The notes beneath the pieces were generated by a model, which did no database searches, had not been told where the DNA came from, and saw nothing but the letters and a program-made list of their open reading frames with translations. From positions 8,355,001-8,419,000 of the forward strand of contig JAMJFZ010003624.1 of the NCBI GenBank assembly GCA_026225945.1: 64,000 nt of DNA. Reading direction: 5' to 3'. Below are positions 21,845 through 33,024 of the stretch, piece after piece (the stretch's first letter is position 1; every line of letters starts with the position of its first letter). The stretch comes from Cricetomys ansorgei (lineage: Eukaryota; Chordata; Mammalia; Rodentia; Nesomyidae). Both the position numbers and the translations under genes were made by a program.

Positions 21845-22112
21845 TGTTATTGTTTTTTGGGCTTCGTGGTCCTGCGGACTGAACCCAGGGCCGCACACAT
21901 ACTAGGTAAGTGTTCCCTCAGTGAGTTATATCCCTTGCCCTCTTTTTTCTTCTTCTTCTTTTTTTCTTTTAGTTTAAATTTTGAGGCAAGGTCCAACTAA
22001 TTCGCCTAGGTAGAGCTTTAACTTAACATGTAGTTCAGGCAGCCTTGAACCTGCTACCTTCCTGTCTTAGCCTCCTGAGTAGGTAGGACTACAGACCTGC
22101 ACAGTCAGGTTC
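21845..22112 (-). mobile_element. ID_B1 / B4-type composite SINE, antisense
   Basis: Antisense ID-like part (ggactgaacccagggccgca, 'catactaggtaagtgttccc') is followed by a CT-rich link and an antisense B1-like monomer ('agttcaggcagccttgaacc', 'tagcctcctgagtaggtagg'). The ID+B1 order is that of the rodent B4 family. Confidence 0.75.
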
Positions 22113-23410
22113 ACCTTCAAGATTCCTTCCTTCTTCCCAGTGAACGCAGTGTGCTGAATATCCTTCGGTTCTGGAATTTTGTCAGCTTCTAGGCTTCTGT
22201 TAGATTGGCTGGTTTCAGTGTCTTTGGTGCCAGACTCTTGAGCATAAGTTTTGTGTCACAAAATACTCTAGGGAGATACGGTTCGCTACTGGCGGGAAGT
22301 ATTTTTGTATTTCACACAAGACTACTTTCTACTTCAGAGGAAATGGGATCAAATTACATTTTGCCAATTACATAGGGGGATTGATTCTGGAAGTCCTGGA
22401 TAACAACATTAAATTTCTGATTGACTCCAGAATGTTTTAAGTAGCCAGCTGGCTGTTGCTTGGTAGCCTACCCTCTAATCCAGTTTTTTTGGGATACCTA
22501 AGTCCTAACACTGTGATCAGAATTGCACCCAGCGAAGTGGAGTAGAATGAGATGGGAATTCAGAGGGGCTCTGTGTTGAAATCTTACCTCTCGAGGAGTG
22601 TGTGCGCCTGGGCTCTCTATATTTTTGATATCTTTAATTTTCTCACAACACGAATAACGAGTAAATGTGGGGTGAGGCAGAGCACAGTGCGCTCTTCAGA
22701 TCACATGACGTCACGTCATGTCACGTCACGTCATTGTCAAGCCGAGTAACTCCATTTCACTCATGTGAGTCTTCTTCAACCCACCCTGAAGGGTAATAGC
22801 TCCCTGTTACTGGTTTGTTGGCTTGTTGCTAAGTTAATTTTATTTGCGGGTGCGAGTCGGGTTGACTAACATCTAGATCAACTTTTACACCTGCTGTATA
22901 TTTATTCTTTATGCATTAAGAGTGTGCTCAGCAACAACAAAGTAACAGAGCAGCAACAACAACAAAGTAATGGCATCGAGTTGATGTCTCCGCTCCACCC
23001 CCCTTCTTCGGAGGTTTGACAGGAAACGTACAGTCACTTCTGTATTCGCTTGTGATTTATGGAAGCAGCGTAGCTTCAGATTCGGGGAAGGCAGATATTG
23101 ATTTATGACCTGGATAAAAATGGTCAGAACTTTGATATGCCATCAGCAGTTATAACGAATGAATCACTGTGAGCCTGACTAGGGATTCAGATGTGTTTAC
23201 TTAGAATTAATTAGAATGCCGGGAAGCTAATGATAACCAATAGACAATAAAAGCGGAGGAGACTGGTGCCTCAGTTTACTCTTGGTGCTAATGAATGCTA
23301 CATGAAACATTCCCCTCTTTTTATAGCTCCATCTTTCAAACAAGAAAACACAACTGTGAATGCTGTTTCTGACACTCTGAGTAGGTATTTCATGGCAGAG
23401 TGGAGCGTCT
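22113..23410. other. Unique non-coding sequence
   Basis: No exon recognised. It contains the CRE-like array at 22703-22733 and a CAA-rich stretch at 22930-22972 (two copies of acaacaaagtaa). Confidence 0.4.
22703..22733. promoter_or_regulatory. Tandem CRE half-site array
   Basis: A perfect tgacgtca lies at 22706-22713, and cgtca half sites start at 22709, 22714, 22724 and 22729. Every CpG in the array is intact. Binding by CREB/ATF factors is a family-based inference; the array is also a short tandem duplication of a tcacg/cgtca word. Confidence 0.5.
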
Positions 23411-23602
23411 AAGACCATCTACATATCAGAGGTTTACACTACATGACAGAAGAATGTTATGAATTTACAATTCATAACAGAAGCAAAATCACAGTTGTGA
23501 AATAGCAACGAAAATAATTTTGTGGTTGGGGGGGGTGTCAGCACAACACAAGAAACTGTACTAAAGGGTTGCAGCATTAGGAAGGTGGAGAATCACCGCT
23601 CT
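23411..23602 (-). mobile_element. URR1 (hAT-Charlie type) DNA transposon fossil
   Basis: 'tacaattcataacagaagca', 'tgaaatagcaacgaaaataa' and 'gggttgcagcattaggaagg' to gagaatcaccgctc are the antisense of the rodent non-autonomous URR1 element. One terminal part is missing. It has no coding capacity. The second copy is at 32285-32503. Confidence 0.88.
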
Positions 23603-24090
23603 AGAAGGGACGAAAGCTCTCCCAGTGTCCTGATTTCAGTCCTGCGGAATCCGTGTTGGGCTTCTAGGCACCAGTTCCATAAGCTATAAGGAAGTAAATG
23701 CATGTTGCTTTGAGGTGCGAAGTGCCACAGCAGTTGTTCAGAGCTGGTTCTGAACTCGCTCTATCCGTCCACAGGTCCAACATCCCTGCAATTAAAAATA
23801 GTCAAGGAAATACTGTATTGGGCATTTTTCTGGCCATCCATCCTGTAAGCAGTACGTCTTAACAGCTTTTACACTGCATTAGGCGCTATCAGCGATCTAG
23901 AGGAGTTTGAAATACGCAAGAGCACGTGTGCAGCCCGGGCACAAGTACTTTACCACGTATGTCAGGACACCGGAGCACTTGTGAGTTTCAGTATCTGGGA
24001 AAGGTGCTGGAATCCACACTCCAAGAGCACCAAGAGACAAGTCTACACTGGTTCATATCATAAACATGTAGCACTGGGGATTTTTTTCCT
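23603..24090. other. Unique non-coding sequence
   Basis: Nothing recognised. Confidence 0.35.
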
Positions 24091-24177
24091 GCTGTTGTTG
24101 TAGCGCGGGTGATAGAACCCCAGACTTCCTGCATTCTAGGCGCGTACCGTGCCACTGAGTTACACGCGCAGCCCAGC
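24091..24177 (-). mobile_element. ID-type SINE, antisense
   Basis: 'gggtgatagaaccccagact', 'gcattctaggcgcgtaccgt' and gccactgagttacacgcgca are the antisense of the ID/BC1-like tRNA-Ala-derived SINE. Confidence 0.75.
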
Positions 24178-24640
24178 AGCAGGCTCCTGAGCCAAACACT
24201 TCTCAGCCTCTCCAGGGAAGTAGGAACATCTGTAACACAAGCAAGCCTTTCCTTTGCTAGCAAGGGTCAACCTTCATGGCTAAGAGATTTTCTTAACTAT
24301 TTTTAACTGCTTGGAAAGAAATAAGATGGCTGGAAGAGACGGGAAACTCCACCTTGTCCAGGAGGATGGACCCCTTGCACCTCAGGCCTCTTTTCTGTGT
24401 TTGATGTTGGTATTGCCCCGGTGTCTCAGCAAGGTTCAGGGAATATGTGGCAATCTACTATGCTAAGGAGGTTTATATCGTAGACTGGCTCTGGGCTTCT
24501 GGACAGCCTTCCTTAGAACTCCTTAGGGCTGGGAGTTCAGTCTATATCTCTGTCTATGTGAGGCATGCTGAATTTGAAGATTCCTTTCCACAGGATCTGC
24601 TATTTGTTCTCTTAGAGCCTCTATTTGGAAAAAAAAACAT
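24178..24640. other. Unique non-coding sequence
   Basis: Nothing recognised. Confidence 0.35.
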
Positions 24641-25490
24641 TATTATTTTTGTAATTTTAAAATTTGTTCTTTGAGGACTTTTGGATCATAGTCATCCCAC
24701 CCCATAACTCCTATTCAGACGTACCATTGAGTCCAACTTGATTTGTCTGTATACTCTTGGAAATACTGGCCTTCCTTGGAGCATGGCCAAACTATCAGAA
24801 TTATACTATTAATAATTTTCCCATGCTCTCAATTGCCAATATAGCCCCTCACGTAAGGGTGGGACTTTGTGTCCACTCTCCCTCTTCGTGTTGGAATTGT
24901 TTTCTGGATTGGGCTTGCAAAGGTCTTGTGCATGGTTTCACCAGCGCTGTGAGCTTATATGTGCAACTGCCCTGCTGTTTCTGAAAACAGTTTCCTCGCA
25001 GTTGCCGACCATCTCTGGCTCTTTGATCCCATCTTCTTCAATCATCCTTAAACAGTGGGAGGGGGCGTGATAGAGATGTCCCATCGGGCTGGACATCCCA
25101 CAGGCTCTTATGCCCTACACCCTGATCAGTCGTGGGCCTCTGTGTAATTACCATCTACTGTAAACAGAGGCATCTCTGGTGAAGGCTGAGAGCTGCATTA
25201 ATATATGGGTATAATGATAATTCATCAGGAATCAGTTCAACACTGTGGTCATTTAGAAGAATGAGAGCAGTAGGTTCTCCCTTAGAGCTTATCACCCTAC
25301 AGGTTCCTGGCCCCAATGATGGTGCCAGATGGTTTCATCTTGTGCAACAGACCTTCAACTCAACCAGAGAGTGGTTGCTTACACACCATTCATGCCACTA
25401 TTGTACCGATGGGCGTGTCTTGCCGTGCTGGCTGTCACTGCAGCTTTCAGAGGTCAGACGGGTAAGGCTGACAGTGCTCTAGGTAGCGGT
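24641..25490 (-). mobile_element. L1 3' UTR, antisense, nearly complete
   Basis: Same family as 8631-9996, read antisense: 'ttgatttgtctgtatactct', ccatgctctcaattgccaat, gggtgggactttgtgtccac, gagcttatatgtgcaactgc, 'gtaattaccatctactgtaa' and gtgccactattgtaccgatg-like text. About 850 bp survive without ORF2. Confidence 0.85.
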
Positions 25491-26830
25491 GTTCTTCCCC
25501 AGTAGGGTGGACCTCAGTCTCTGAATGCTCCTAAGTTCAGAACCCCCAAATGAGGGAGTTGGCTTGTGATTGTTTCCTTTCCCAATCTGAAGACGATACT
25601 GGTTTCTGAGGATACTCATGGCAGCTCCAGTTGGACAATATTTCTCCTCTAGATTGTAGACTGAAATGACCTGAACGGTTTAAGAAAGTTTTCTTGTCTT
25701 TTAAAAATACCCCCTTGGAGCCTCTTACATGAATCACAAATAGCATCTCTGGAAAGTCTTCTCCATTATGAGCAACTTCAAACTGTGAAGACTAATTAGA
25801 TGTGGGCGTTAATTGTTCCGGACTCGTCAGAGAAAGAGGTGTGATGGAAACAAAGATTTAAGCTGTTTTTCTTTTAAAGCTGCCAACAAGTACTTTAATA
25901 TTTATTATCTCCGTTGATTGGCTTTTATATGCTGAGTATAGAACATAGCGTTGTCACTTGGTCTTTAGTACTTCCCGTTTGCATTAGGGTCACATCAAGT
26001 CAAATCGGAAGTCGGCTTCCGCCGAAGGTACCCACTGTCCTGCCTGTACCCTGGATCCTCTCAATCTCAGTGCTGGCATCGCCTCATCCACCTGTCCACA
26101 ATGGCATTCAAGGGAACAGGACGCCATTGCATACTTTCGGTCCCTTGAAGCTCCGTAAAGGAGCTCTGGATTTTCTTTGGCTGTGTTCTCTTTTCATCTT
26201 TGTAGGGAAACTTGAATTTGGCAGAAATACATTGGGATCATTTGGATGATCCACTTTACGAGCTAGGATTTTAGCCTATGGGTTAGCCGAGAGGGGATTT
26301 TTCTTGACTGTGAATTCAAGGGTAGCAGAGCTGGCTCAGATGAATCTTTTACCTGTTGTATACTTGCACACAGTAACACATTGTTTTTGTTTGGAAGCGA
26401 CTTAGGTGTATTATGTAATGAGCTATGAGATGGAAATTTCCAACGAGAGAATGCTTTGCAAACTTGGAAATTGATTCACTGCCAGTTCAGTTTTCTTAGT
26501 CCTTACTATTTGTACTCTCAGAGGCGCCATTCCAGAAAACTAGTTTTCATTTGCAAACTGTAGTCTTGAGATAAAGATAAATTGTTGTAGCCGTCGTCTG
26601 TAGAAAAAAGACGATAGCATTTAAGGTTTAAAATGAAAGCATTCTTGACTGGTTGATCACCGGTGTCTTTTATTATAAAGAGGGCTCTTTCATTATTGTT
26701 TTTAAAGACCCAAGTTTAACCAATGATGGATGAACATGGTTTTTGGGGAGACGTCTTAAACAGGATGGCTGTGGGTACGCTTATTAGAAATCCATATTAA
26801 TGTTTGTCTTTGTTCCCTTTCATGTTTGCA
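25491..26830. other. Unique non-coding sequence
   Basis: No recognised repeat or exon. The 111-codon plus-strand frame at 25914-26249 has no known domain. CpG-containing stretches occur near 25990-26150. Confidence 0.35.
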
Positions 26831-27182
26831 GTGATCCAATGCCCTGACTAAAGCAAACTTAAAGGAGAAAGGTTCACTGTGGCGCACAGCTCAAGGTACA
26901 AGTTCATCACGGAAGCGAAGCTAAGGCTACAGGAACTTGAAGCAGCTGTTTGCTTTGCACCCACACCTAAGAAGCAAAGGACAATTCATGGATGCATATT
27001 ACTGCCCAGATCCCTTTCCTCCCTTGTCCAGTCCGGGAGCTCAGCCAGGCAGTAGTGCTGCCTAGGAGGACAAGTCTTCCCATTTCAATTGCCATAATCA
27101 AAATAACCCTTCAAAGGCATTGCCCAGAGGCTCATTTCCCAGGTGATTCTAGATTTAGACAATTAACATTAACCATCACAGT
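26831..27182 (-). mobile_element. ERVL-type LTR, antisense, diverged
   Basis: 'ccctgactaaagcaaactta', the internal 'ttcatcacggaagcgaagct' and the end tttcccaggtgattctagat...taaccatcaca are the antisense of the 'tgatggttaa...' LTR family. Confidence 0.65.
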
Positions 27183-27689
27183 GTTTTAAAAGGAAACATG
27201 GACATGGCCCACTATGTACATTTGTACATAAAGAATATCTGTTTATTCTTTAAATTTCTGGGTGGAAGCATCTGGCTGACACTCCCCAACCTACCCTCAC
27301 CCCTCCCTACCCCGCCACACACATACATACACACTTGACAACACTACTTAACAGCACAGTTTCCTCTCCGGGTGGTCTGGTCAAACCCAGTACTGTTAGA
27401 TACTTATCTTTCTTTGTGGCTATGTCTGTGAATACTCACAGGTTTGCTAGCGTAACTCTCCAAGTAGTCTTTTATAGTTAGAAGCTGGTCAGGATACGCT
27501 ATGTGGCCAAAGTGTGATCCTTGCATGCACATGGCAAGAATTACACTGTTATGTTCTTTCAAACATAAATGCTACCTGCAGGTACAGAAGTTCATTTTTC
27601 CTTCCCAAGAAGGCACGAGCCATGGAAACTGAATGTCACCCTAATCCCTGTAGCAGAGTCGTTGTGTAGCAATGAGATTCTATGTGCAT
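27183..27689. other. Unique non-coding sequence
   Basis: Nothing recognised beyond a short CA/CATA-rich stretch near 27317-27335. Confidence 0.35.
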
Positions 27690-28294
27690 GAAGGCTTGCT
27701 ACTCTAACAGTGTGAGAAAATACTGGCGCTCTTACTCATTGCTTGTAGGGATACAGAATGACACAGACACTTTGGAAGGTTTCTTCACTTAGGCAGTTTC
27801 CACAAAGCTGAACACAGTCTTACCACCGGATTCGACAATAACATCCCCAGGTAGTTACCAGATAAAATGAAAACACATCCACACCAGAACTTTACATGAC
27901 GATTCATGACTACTTCCTACCATCCAGAGAACTGGGAACAACTAAGATACATTTTAACAGAATTGACAAATAAGATAATTTATTTATACAATGGAATATT
28001 TTTCTGTCGTGAAAAGAAATGAAATTTCAAACCATGAAAAGTCATGAAGGAAACTTAAAAGCCTATCCAAATGAAAGAAATCAATCTTAAAAGGCTGTTC
28101 TCTCTATGATTCCAACTCTTTGACACTCTGGAAAGGCAAAATTATACAAACAGTAAAAAGATCAGTGGTTTCCAGAGATTGGAGAGATCAGGGAAAGGGA
28201 TAAGTAGATACAGGAGATTTTGGATGTGAAACTATTCTATATGATACTGTAATAGTGGATATCATGCATTTATTGATACCACAGAACTTTATAT
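27690..28294 (+). mobile_element. Ancient L1M 3' end
   Basis: 'cactttggaaggtttcttca', 'aatggaatatttttctgtcg', 'aaaaagatcagtggtttcca' and 'gatactgtaatagtggatat' follow the mammalian L1M ORF2 end and 3' UTR in order. It is non-coding by decay. Its last segment is duplicated in inverted orientation at 28513-28558. Confidence 0.75.
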
Positions 28295-28558
28295 ATATGT
28301 GTGTGTGTATATATATATACACACGTGTATATACATACACATATATATACACACACACATTTCAATGTATCTATATTTCAAGGATATATATATTTCAATG
28401 GATATATATATCAATGGATATATATTTCAATGTTTATATATATATTTCAATGTATACATATTTCAATGTGTACATATATTTCAATGTGTATATATATTTC
28501 AATGTGTATATATTTAAAGTTCTGTGGTTTCAATAAATGTGTGATATCCACTATTACA
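28248..28558. repeat. Imperfect inverted repeat around AT-rich array
   Basis: The left arm (28248-28294) begins tgtaatagtggatatca. The right arm (28513-28558) is its reverse complement with about four mismatches in 46. The spacer of roughly 220 bp is AT-rich tandem sequence. The right arm is an inverted copy of the L1M tail. Confidence 0.9.
28295..28512. repeat. AT-rich minisatellite (tttcaatg units)
   Basis: TA/CA microsatellite (28295-28360), then about ten units built on atatttcaatg[g/t]atata, 16-22 bp each. Long open frames through it on the plus strand (for example 28255-28536) are only translated repeat. Confidence 0.88.
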
Positions 28559-28562
28559 ATGG

Positions 28563-28616
28563 ATATATACATATTCACACACACACATACATACACACAC
28601 ACACACACACACATAA
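28563..28616. repeat. (CA)n / CATA microsatellite
   Basis: cacaca and cataca runs just outside the right arm of the palindrome. Confidence 0.9.
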
Positions 28617-28734
28617 AAGATAGCAGGGGAGCAGGATAGAATGAAAACAGGAGATATGACAAGAGAATGTAAATGGATTGCAAATGTTTGAAATTCCTTT
28701 ACGGTAGGGGACTAAAGGTTTGTTTTGTCTCACA

Positions 28735-29031
28735 CTCTCAGAGGATCCAGTCTGTCTCTGGGTGGGGCCATGTTGGAGTAGCAGAGTTCACATTCCTGAG
28801 GGCCAGGAAACAGAAAGCAGAAGAGCAGAACTGATTGGCTTTCTCCATTTCCCTCTTCTAGTTTATCTAAACCCCTAGCTGAGGAGGGAGTAATGCTTGC
28901 ATTCAGAGTGCTATCCATCCACCTCTCAATCCCTACTGGAAACGCCTTCCCAGAGAGATTCAGAGGTGAGACTTAACCAGTCTCCTAGGTGATTCTATCC
29001 AGTCAAGTTGACAAGTGAAGATTAGCCATCG
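28735..29031 (-). mobile_element. ERVL-type LTR, antisense
   Basis: 'tctcctaggtgattctatcc', agtcaagttgacaagtgaag and attagccatc form the antisense of the LTR start. The upstream part, with gaggagggagtaatgcttgc, is more diverged. No internal viral sequence was seen. Confidence 0.65.
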
Positions 29032-29124
29032 TAATAATTACTTAACAGCGCCCACCTGCAAATAATCCTGCGTGCCTGTCAAAGGTGTTCTAGGCAGCAA
29101 GTTAAAGTGGGCAGCAGCTGCCTT

Positions 29125-29146
29125 TGTGTGTGTGTGTGTGTGTGTA
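29125..29146. repeat. Short (TG)n
   Basis: Eleven TG units. Confidence 0.9.
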
Positions 29147-30496
29147 TGTGGTTTATAAGTTTATTTTGAAGCAATCACAAAAGAAGCCTGCTCCTGCTAT
29201 TCTGTGAAATCAAAGTGTAAGCCTTAGACGCCATGTGAGCCTGCTTTCTTTGTCCTGGGATTTCCCTTTATTCAATTTCCATTTCACAACCAGAATCAAA
29301 AGTGGTAAGGACTCAATATTGTCTAAAACACTCCTATTAATAGGATTTTGTGTGTATGTGTTGAAATAACAGAACAGACTGTTATTATTCACAAATTGGT
29401 TCTTTGTGAACAGTACGATAATGGTCTTGTCAGCCGCTGCCAGCCATGGCTTACTCCTCATCTGACCCAACAGTCATTTCATGAATGAAAAGATTATAAC
29501 GCTGAAATTGTCAATTCAAAGCCATCTCTCTGAGTCTGTTTCGTCTTTCAGAACAGATGTAGTTACGGCTAGTTTTGGGTCATGTCATTTCTAAACAAAA
29601 ATCAGTTGGAGGTCTTCCACAACAGGGTGGTACTTCCAACTTGACCTGGTCCTGGGTAGCAGAGCGTATGGATTGTATGGATACTGGAAAGACATTTCCA
29701 CAGTTCTGTTTCTTCACACCCCCAGCCACGTGACTAATAGATAGCCCCATCTCTATATCTGATCACTCTCCCTTCTAGGACATGTGCTGTATATACATCA
29801 GGAAGGGGGCATGGAACAGCTGGGAACCAAAAAGTACATCACCCTCTCATCTGTTGGCTGCCCAGCTTTGAAGCACACCTCACTTTACATGTTTCTGAAA
29901 AGAAGGAGAGAGAAGACAAAAACTATTTCTTGTCCTTTCCAAATCGTAGACGGGTTAGGTTCCACCACATTCAGTTTCATTTCCAAAATCCACCCCCTCC
30001 AGCCAGGTGGTGCAGCTCACATCCGTGTCTTGGCAATTCATTCACCACGGTGTGACGTTACCCAAATCGTATATTATATAAATGGTGTTTTATAAAGCAG
30101 CGAGCTCTGATGTCTTTTCCTCGTGGACCTTATCCGACAGAAATCGTATGTTATGGGGCACCATGAGGGTGAAGACATTCCCTGGACCCGTGGGTGAATT
30201 TGCTGGTGGTACCAGACCAGCTGGGACTACAGATTTAGATCTCGAAGGGTCAACCACAGCGATGTTAAACTTCTGCCTCTCTCAGGAAGGAGACCCATGT
30301 GATCAGTCTGCTACCAGATCAGGGGTGGGCTCTTCAGAGACATGATGATCACTTGCAACTTTTCGTACCCTTGTCCGGCTTCCACTTCAGGTTTTCTGGG
30401 TGAAGTTGAACCTTCATCCGGTTCCATTTGATCCTGCCCCAATATCCTTGACACCTGAAACTTGGTGTTCTTTTTAAAATTCAGTACATGTAGGAG
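29147..30496. other. Unique non-coding sequence
   Basis: No recognised repeat or exon. Frames at 29784-30095 and 30082-30345 (+) are short and have no recognisable domain. Confidence 0.35.
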
Positions 30497-30512
30497 AGTC
30501 ATCTCTATTCAT

Positions 30513-30660
30513 TTTCTTTTTGAGACAGGGTTTCTCTGTTGTTACTCTGGCTGTGCTGGAACTCACTCTGGAGACCAGGCTGGCCTCGAACTCACTGAGA
30601 TCCGCCTGCCTCTGCCTCCTGAGTGCTGGGATTAAAGGTGTGAGCCACCACCACCCATCT
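30513..30660 (-). mobile_element. B1 SINE, antisense, with TSD
   Basis: tttttgagacagggtttctc, 'gaccaggctggcctcgaact', 'tgagatccgcctgcctctgc' and 'gtgctgggattaaaggtgtg'. Flanks agtcatctctattcat (30497-30512) and agtcacctctattaat (30661-30676) agree at 14 of 16 positions. A low-divergence, near full-length copy. Confidence 0.95.
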
Positions 30661-30859
30661 AGTCACCTCTATTAATGTATATCATTCAAATCAATCATTT
30701 CCAATGTGGTATCCATATTCTTTGATGAATATTCTTTTCTCTTTCATTTTTTAACATATACATTTTATTTTTCATCTTTGACAATGAAAACACAATAGTT
30801 AAGACATTTATGTGTGTTTTTGTTCAGATGTGTAAGGTTATTTTTAAATGTGTGTATAT

Positions 30860-31183
30860 TTTTGTATGTGAATATGCACATGTATGTGGATTTGCACGCA
30901 TGTGTGTGCATGTGGCAGCCAGAGGTTAATGGTGAGTGTCTTCCTCAGTGCTCACTGCCTTATATTTGAATGGGACCTCTCAATGAACTTGGAGCTCACT
31001 GAGACTGGCTAGTCTGGCTAGCCAGTGAGCTCTGGGGATCCATCTGTCTCTGCCCCTGACCCCCAGCATTGGATTCCAAAGGATCACTGCTGCAGATCTT
31101 TTTCCACATGTGCTGGAGATTGAACTCAGGTCCTTACGTTGTGTAGAAGGCCCTCAGTCACCAGAGCCATCTCCCAAGTACCC
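30860..31183 (-). mobile_element. B3 SINE, antisense, near full length
   Basis: 'tctcaatgaacttggagctc', tggctagccagtgagctctg, gggatccatctgtctctgcc, tgctggagattgaactcagg and 'accagagccatctcccaagt' follow the antisense B3 consensus end to end. Confidence 0.88.
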
Positions 31184-31214
31184 TACACAGGTTAGGTTTC
31201 CTTGGCTTTATCTC

Positions 31215-31405
31215 TAGCAGAGACATGGATGAGTCAGAGTGTGGACATTCCCAGTTTTCTCCCTGACATTGTATTCTTTATGACTTCATTCCACCGATTG
31301 TGCGTGAGAATTTTATCCCTTGATTTTCTCAGGAATGCTTACTGTCAGACTTTAATAGTCATGCTTATCTGATGGGTGTGACATGGTACCACATTATGGC
31401 TTCTA
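31215..31405 (-). mobile_element. Old L1 fragment, antisense
   Basis: 'gcttatctgatgggtgtgac' followed by atggtaccacattatggc resembles the antisense of a mammalian L1 (ctgatgggtgtgaaatggta type). Old and short. Confidence 0.5.
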
Positions 31406-31414
31406 CATCAAGAT

Positions 31415-31500
31415 TATGTGGCAGGTATCATCATTAACCTGGTTTTAGAGATGGGGAATTTAAAGCTCAGGGAGGGGAGCCAGAATAAGCAATTTCATCT
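31415..31500 (+). repeat. MIR fragment
   Basis: 'atcatcattaacctggtttt' then 'agatggggaatttaaagctc' and 'aagcaatttcatcttcaa' follow the MIR core. Confidence 0.6.
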
Positions 31501-32220
31501 TCAAGCCCACGCCATTTATTATTTCTCTCCAACATGCTCACTTATGCTTCACTGCTGGTCCAGGTGTTTTATTGTAATGTAGAAGCAGGCAGGGGGTTGA
31601 CTTCCCTCGTTCCGTATTCCAGAAGTCTTCCCTCTGTGAGCATCTATACATTCCAGCCATCTTTTCGATTCCCTGTTCCCTTTCTTCCGCTTGTTGGCAT
31701 CCTCTTTCTTTCCTTTCTCCCATCCTTATGTATTATATATCTTCTGTCCTTATATGTAACATGAATTTGATTTTTAGTTTAGTCGTCCGACGTGGATATT
31801 CACTGGATTGAGAAGATAAAATTACTAGGTAGTTTGGAAATGACTGTTAGCAAAAATTCTCTCCAGAGCAGCTGCTTCTGATACACACCACTTGTCTTTT
31901 TTAATTTAAGCTTCCTTGGGAATGGGAATTATGTGGCAAATTTATAATTAACAGTAAAATGTTGAATTGAGAGCCGCTCCACTCATTCCTGCATCAATTT
32001 TTCATTCAATTTCTCTGGCAAGTTCTATTCATGGCTAAGAGAGAATTAATGCCTAAGCAGATGATGTGTTTGGAAAACAAACCACAGGCCTGGGATTGCT
32101 GCACGTGGACCCCGCAGTGGAAGAGCCATAGTGGAGCCTCTGAGACCCAGCCACGCAGCTATGAGGTTTGCAAGTCCCCGGGGAGTTTGTTAAGAAGAAG
32201 ATGTAAGAAGTGACCTAGAG
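31501..32220. other. Unique non-coding sequence
   Basis: Nothing recognised. Confidence 0.35.
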
Positions 32221-32259
32221 GGACTGGGCGGTGATGGTGCACGCCTTTAATCCCAGCAC
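32221..32259 (+). mobile_element. B1 SINE 5' fragment
   Basis: 'gtgatggtgcacgcctttaa' and tcccagcact are the first 39 bases of a B1, which then stops abruptly. The next 25 bp are unrelated and lead into a URR1 element. Confidence 0.85.
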
Positions 32260-32284
32260 TAACGGACCTCTAAACAATATAGGG

Positions 32285-32503
32285 CAGTGGTTCTCAACCT
32301 TCCCAACGCTGCGACCCTTTAATACAGCTCCTCACGTTGTCCCCCAACCATAAAATTATTTTCCTTGATATTCCATAACAGCAATTTTAGTACTGTTACG
32401 AGTCATAATATAAATATCTGATGTGCAGATGGTCTTAGGCAACCCCTGTGAAAGGGTCTTTCAACCCCCAAAGGGGTCACAGCCCACAGGTTGAGAACCA
32501 CTG
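32285..32503 (+). mobile_element. URR1 (hAT-Charlie type), both ends intact
   Basis: The terminal inverted repeats cagtggttctcaacct and aggttgagaaccactg are exact complements over 16 bases. The interior carries 'ccataaaattattttccttg' and gtgaaagggtctttcaaccc. Flanks atataggg (32277-32284) and gtatagtg (32504-32511) agree at 6 of 8, fitting a decayed 8-bp hAT target duplication. Non-autonomous, with no transposase. Confidence 0.95.
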
Positions 32504-32511
32504 GTATAGTG

Positions 32512-32825
32512 TATTGCTGTTGACCTTGGTTGCCTGCCAGGAAAAGGTAAGATATTCTAGAAACGTATTTCTATGCTTACAGATAAGCGTAGCTCTCACC
32601 TCCCATCAGAGATGCCTCTTTTTGGAGCAGATGGAGGTCATTACAGAAAGCCATAGTCAAAAATGCAGAGAACAATGAATTGTGGGGTCCCCTCCCCAAA
32701 CAATACGTTTACAACACAGCCTCTCCAACTAAGGCTCAGGAGATGTTGCAGAAGACGGGCTAGAAAAACATCTTAAGAGTCTGTGAACTGGTGCATCTGC
32801 TGTGAGGGTGTCTTGTCTAAAAAAC
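32512..32825. other. Unique non-coding sequence
   Basis: Nothing recognised. Confidence 0.35.
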
Positions 32826-32950
32826 AAAAAATGAGGTGAACTGGAGGAGAGGGCGAGCAGAAAGGGGTGGGTCCGGGAGGAGAGGCGGATGAATGTGATC
32901 AAAGACATGAGATTCTCAAAGAATCTGTAAAATGTTATATCATGAAAATA
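32826..32950 (+). mobile_element. L1 3' terminus
   Basis: A purine-rich stretch (ggaggagagggcgagcagaa, then 'gaggcggatgaatgtgatc') followed by gagattctcaaagaatctgt is the rodent L1 3' end on the plus strand. Confidence 0.65.
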
Positions 32951-33024
32951 GCATTTTTAGAAAAAATGTAAAGGGCTAAATTTCTATTTTCTTATAGGAA
33001 ACTGTGTCATTTTTGTTTTACGTT

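Noticed and set aside
28255..28639. Long plus-strand open frames rich in Y, I, F, N
   Set aside because: They are translations of AT/CA repeats and the tttcaatg minisatellite in all three frames.
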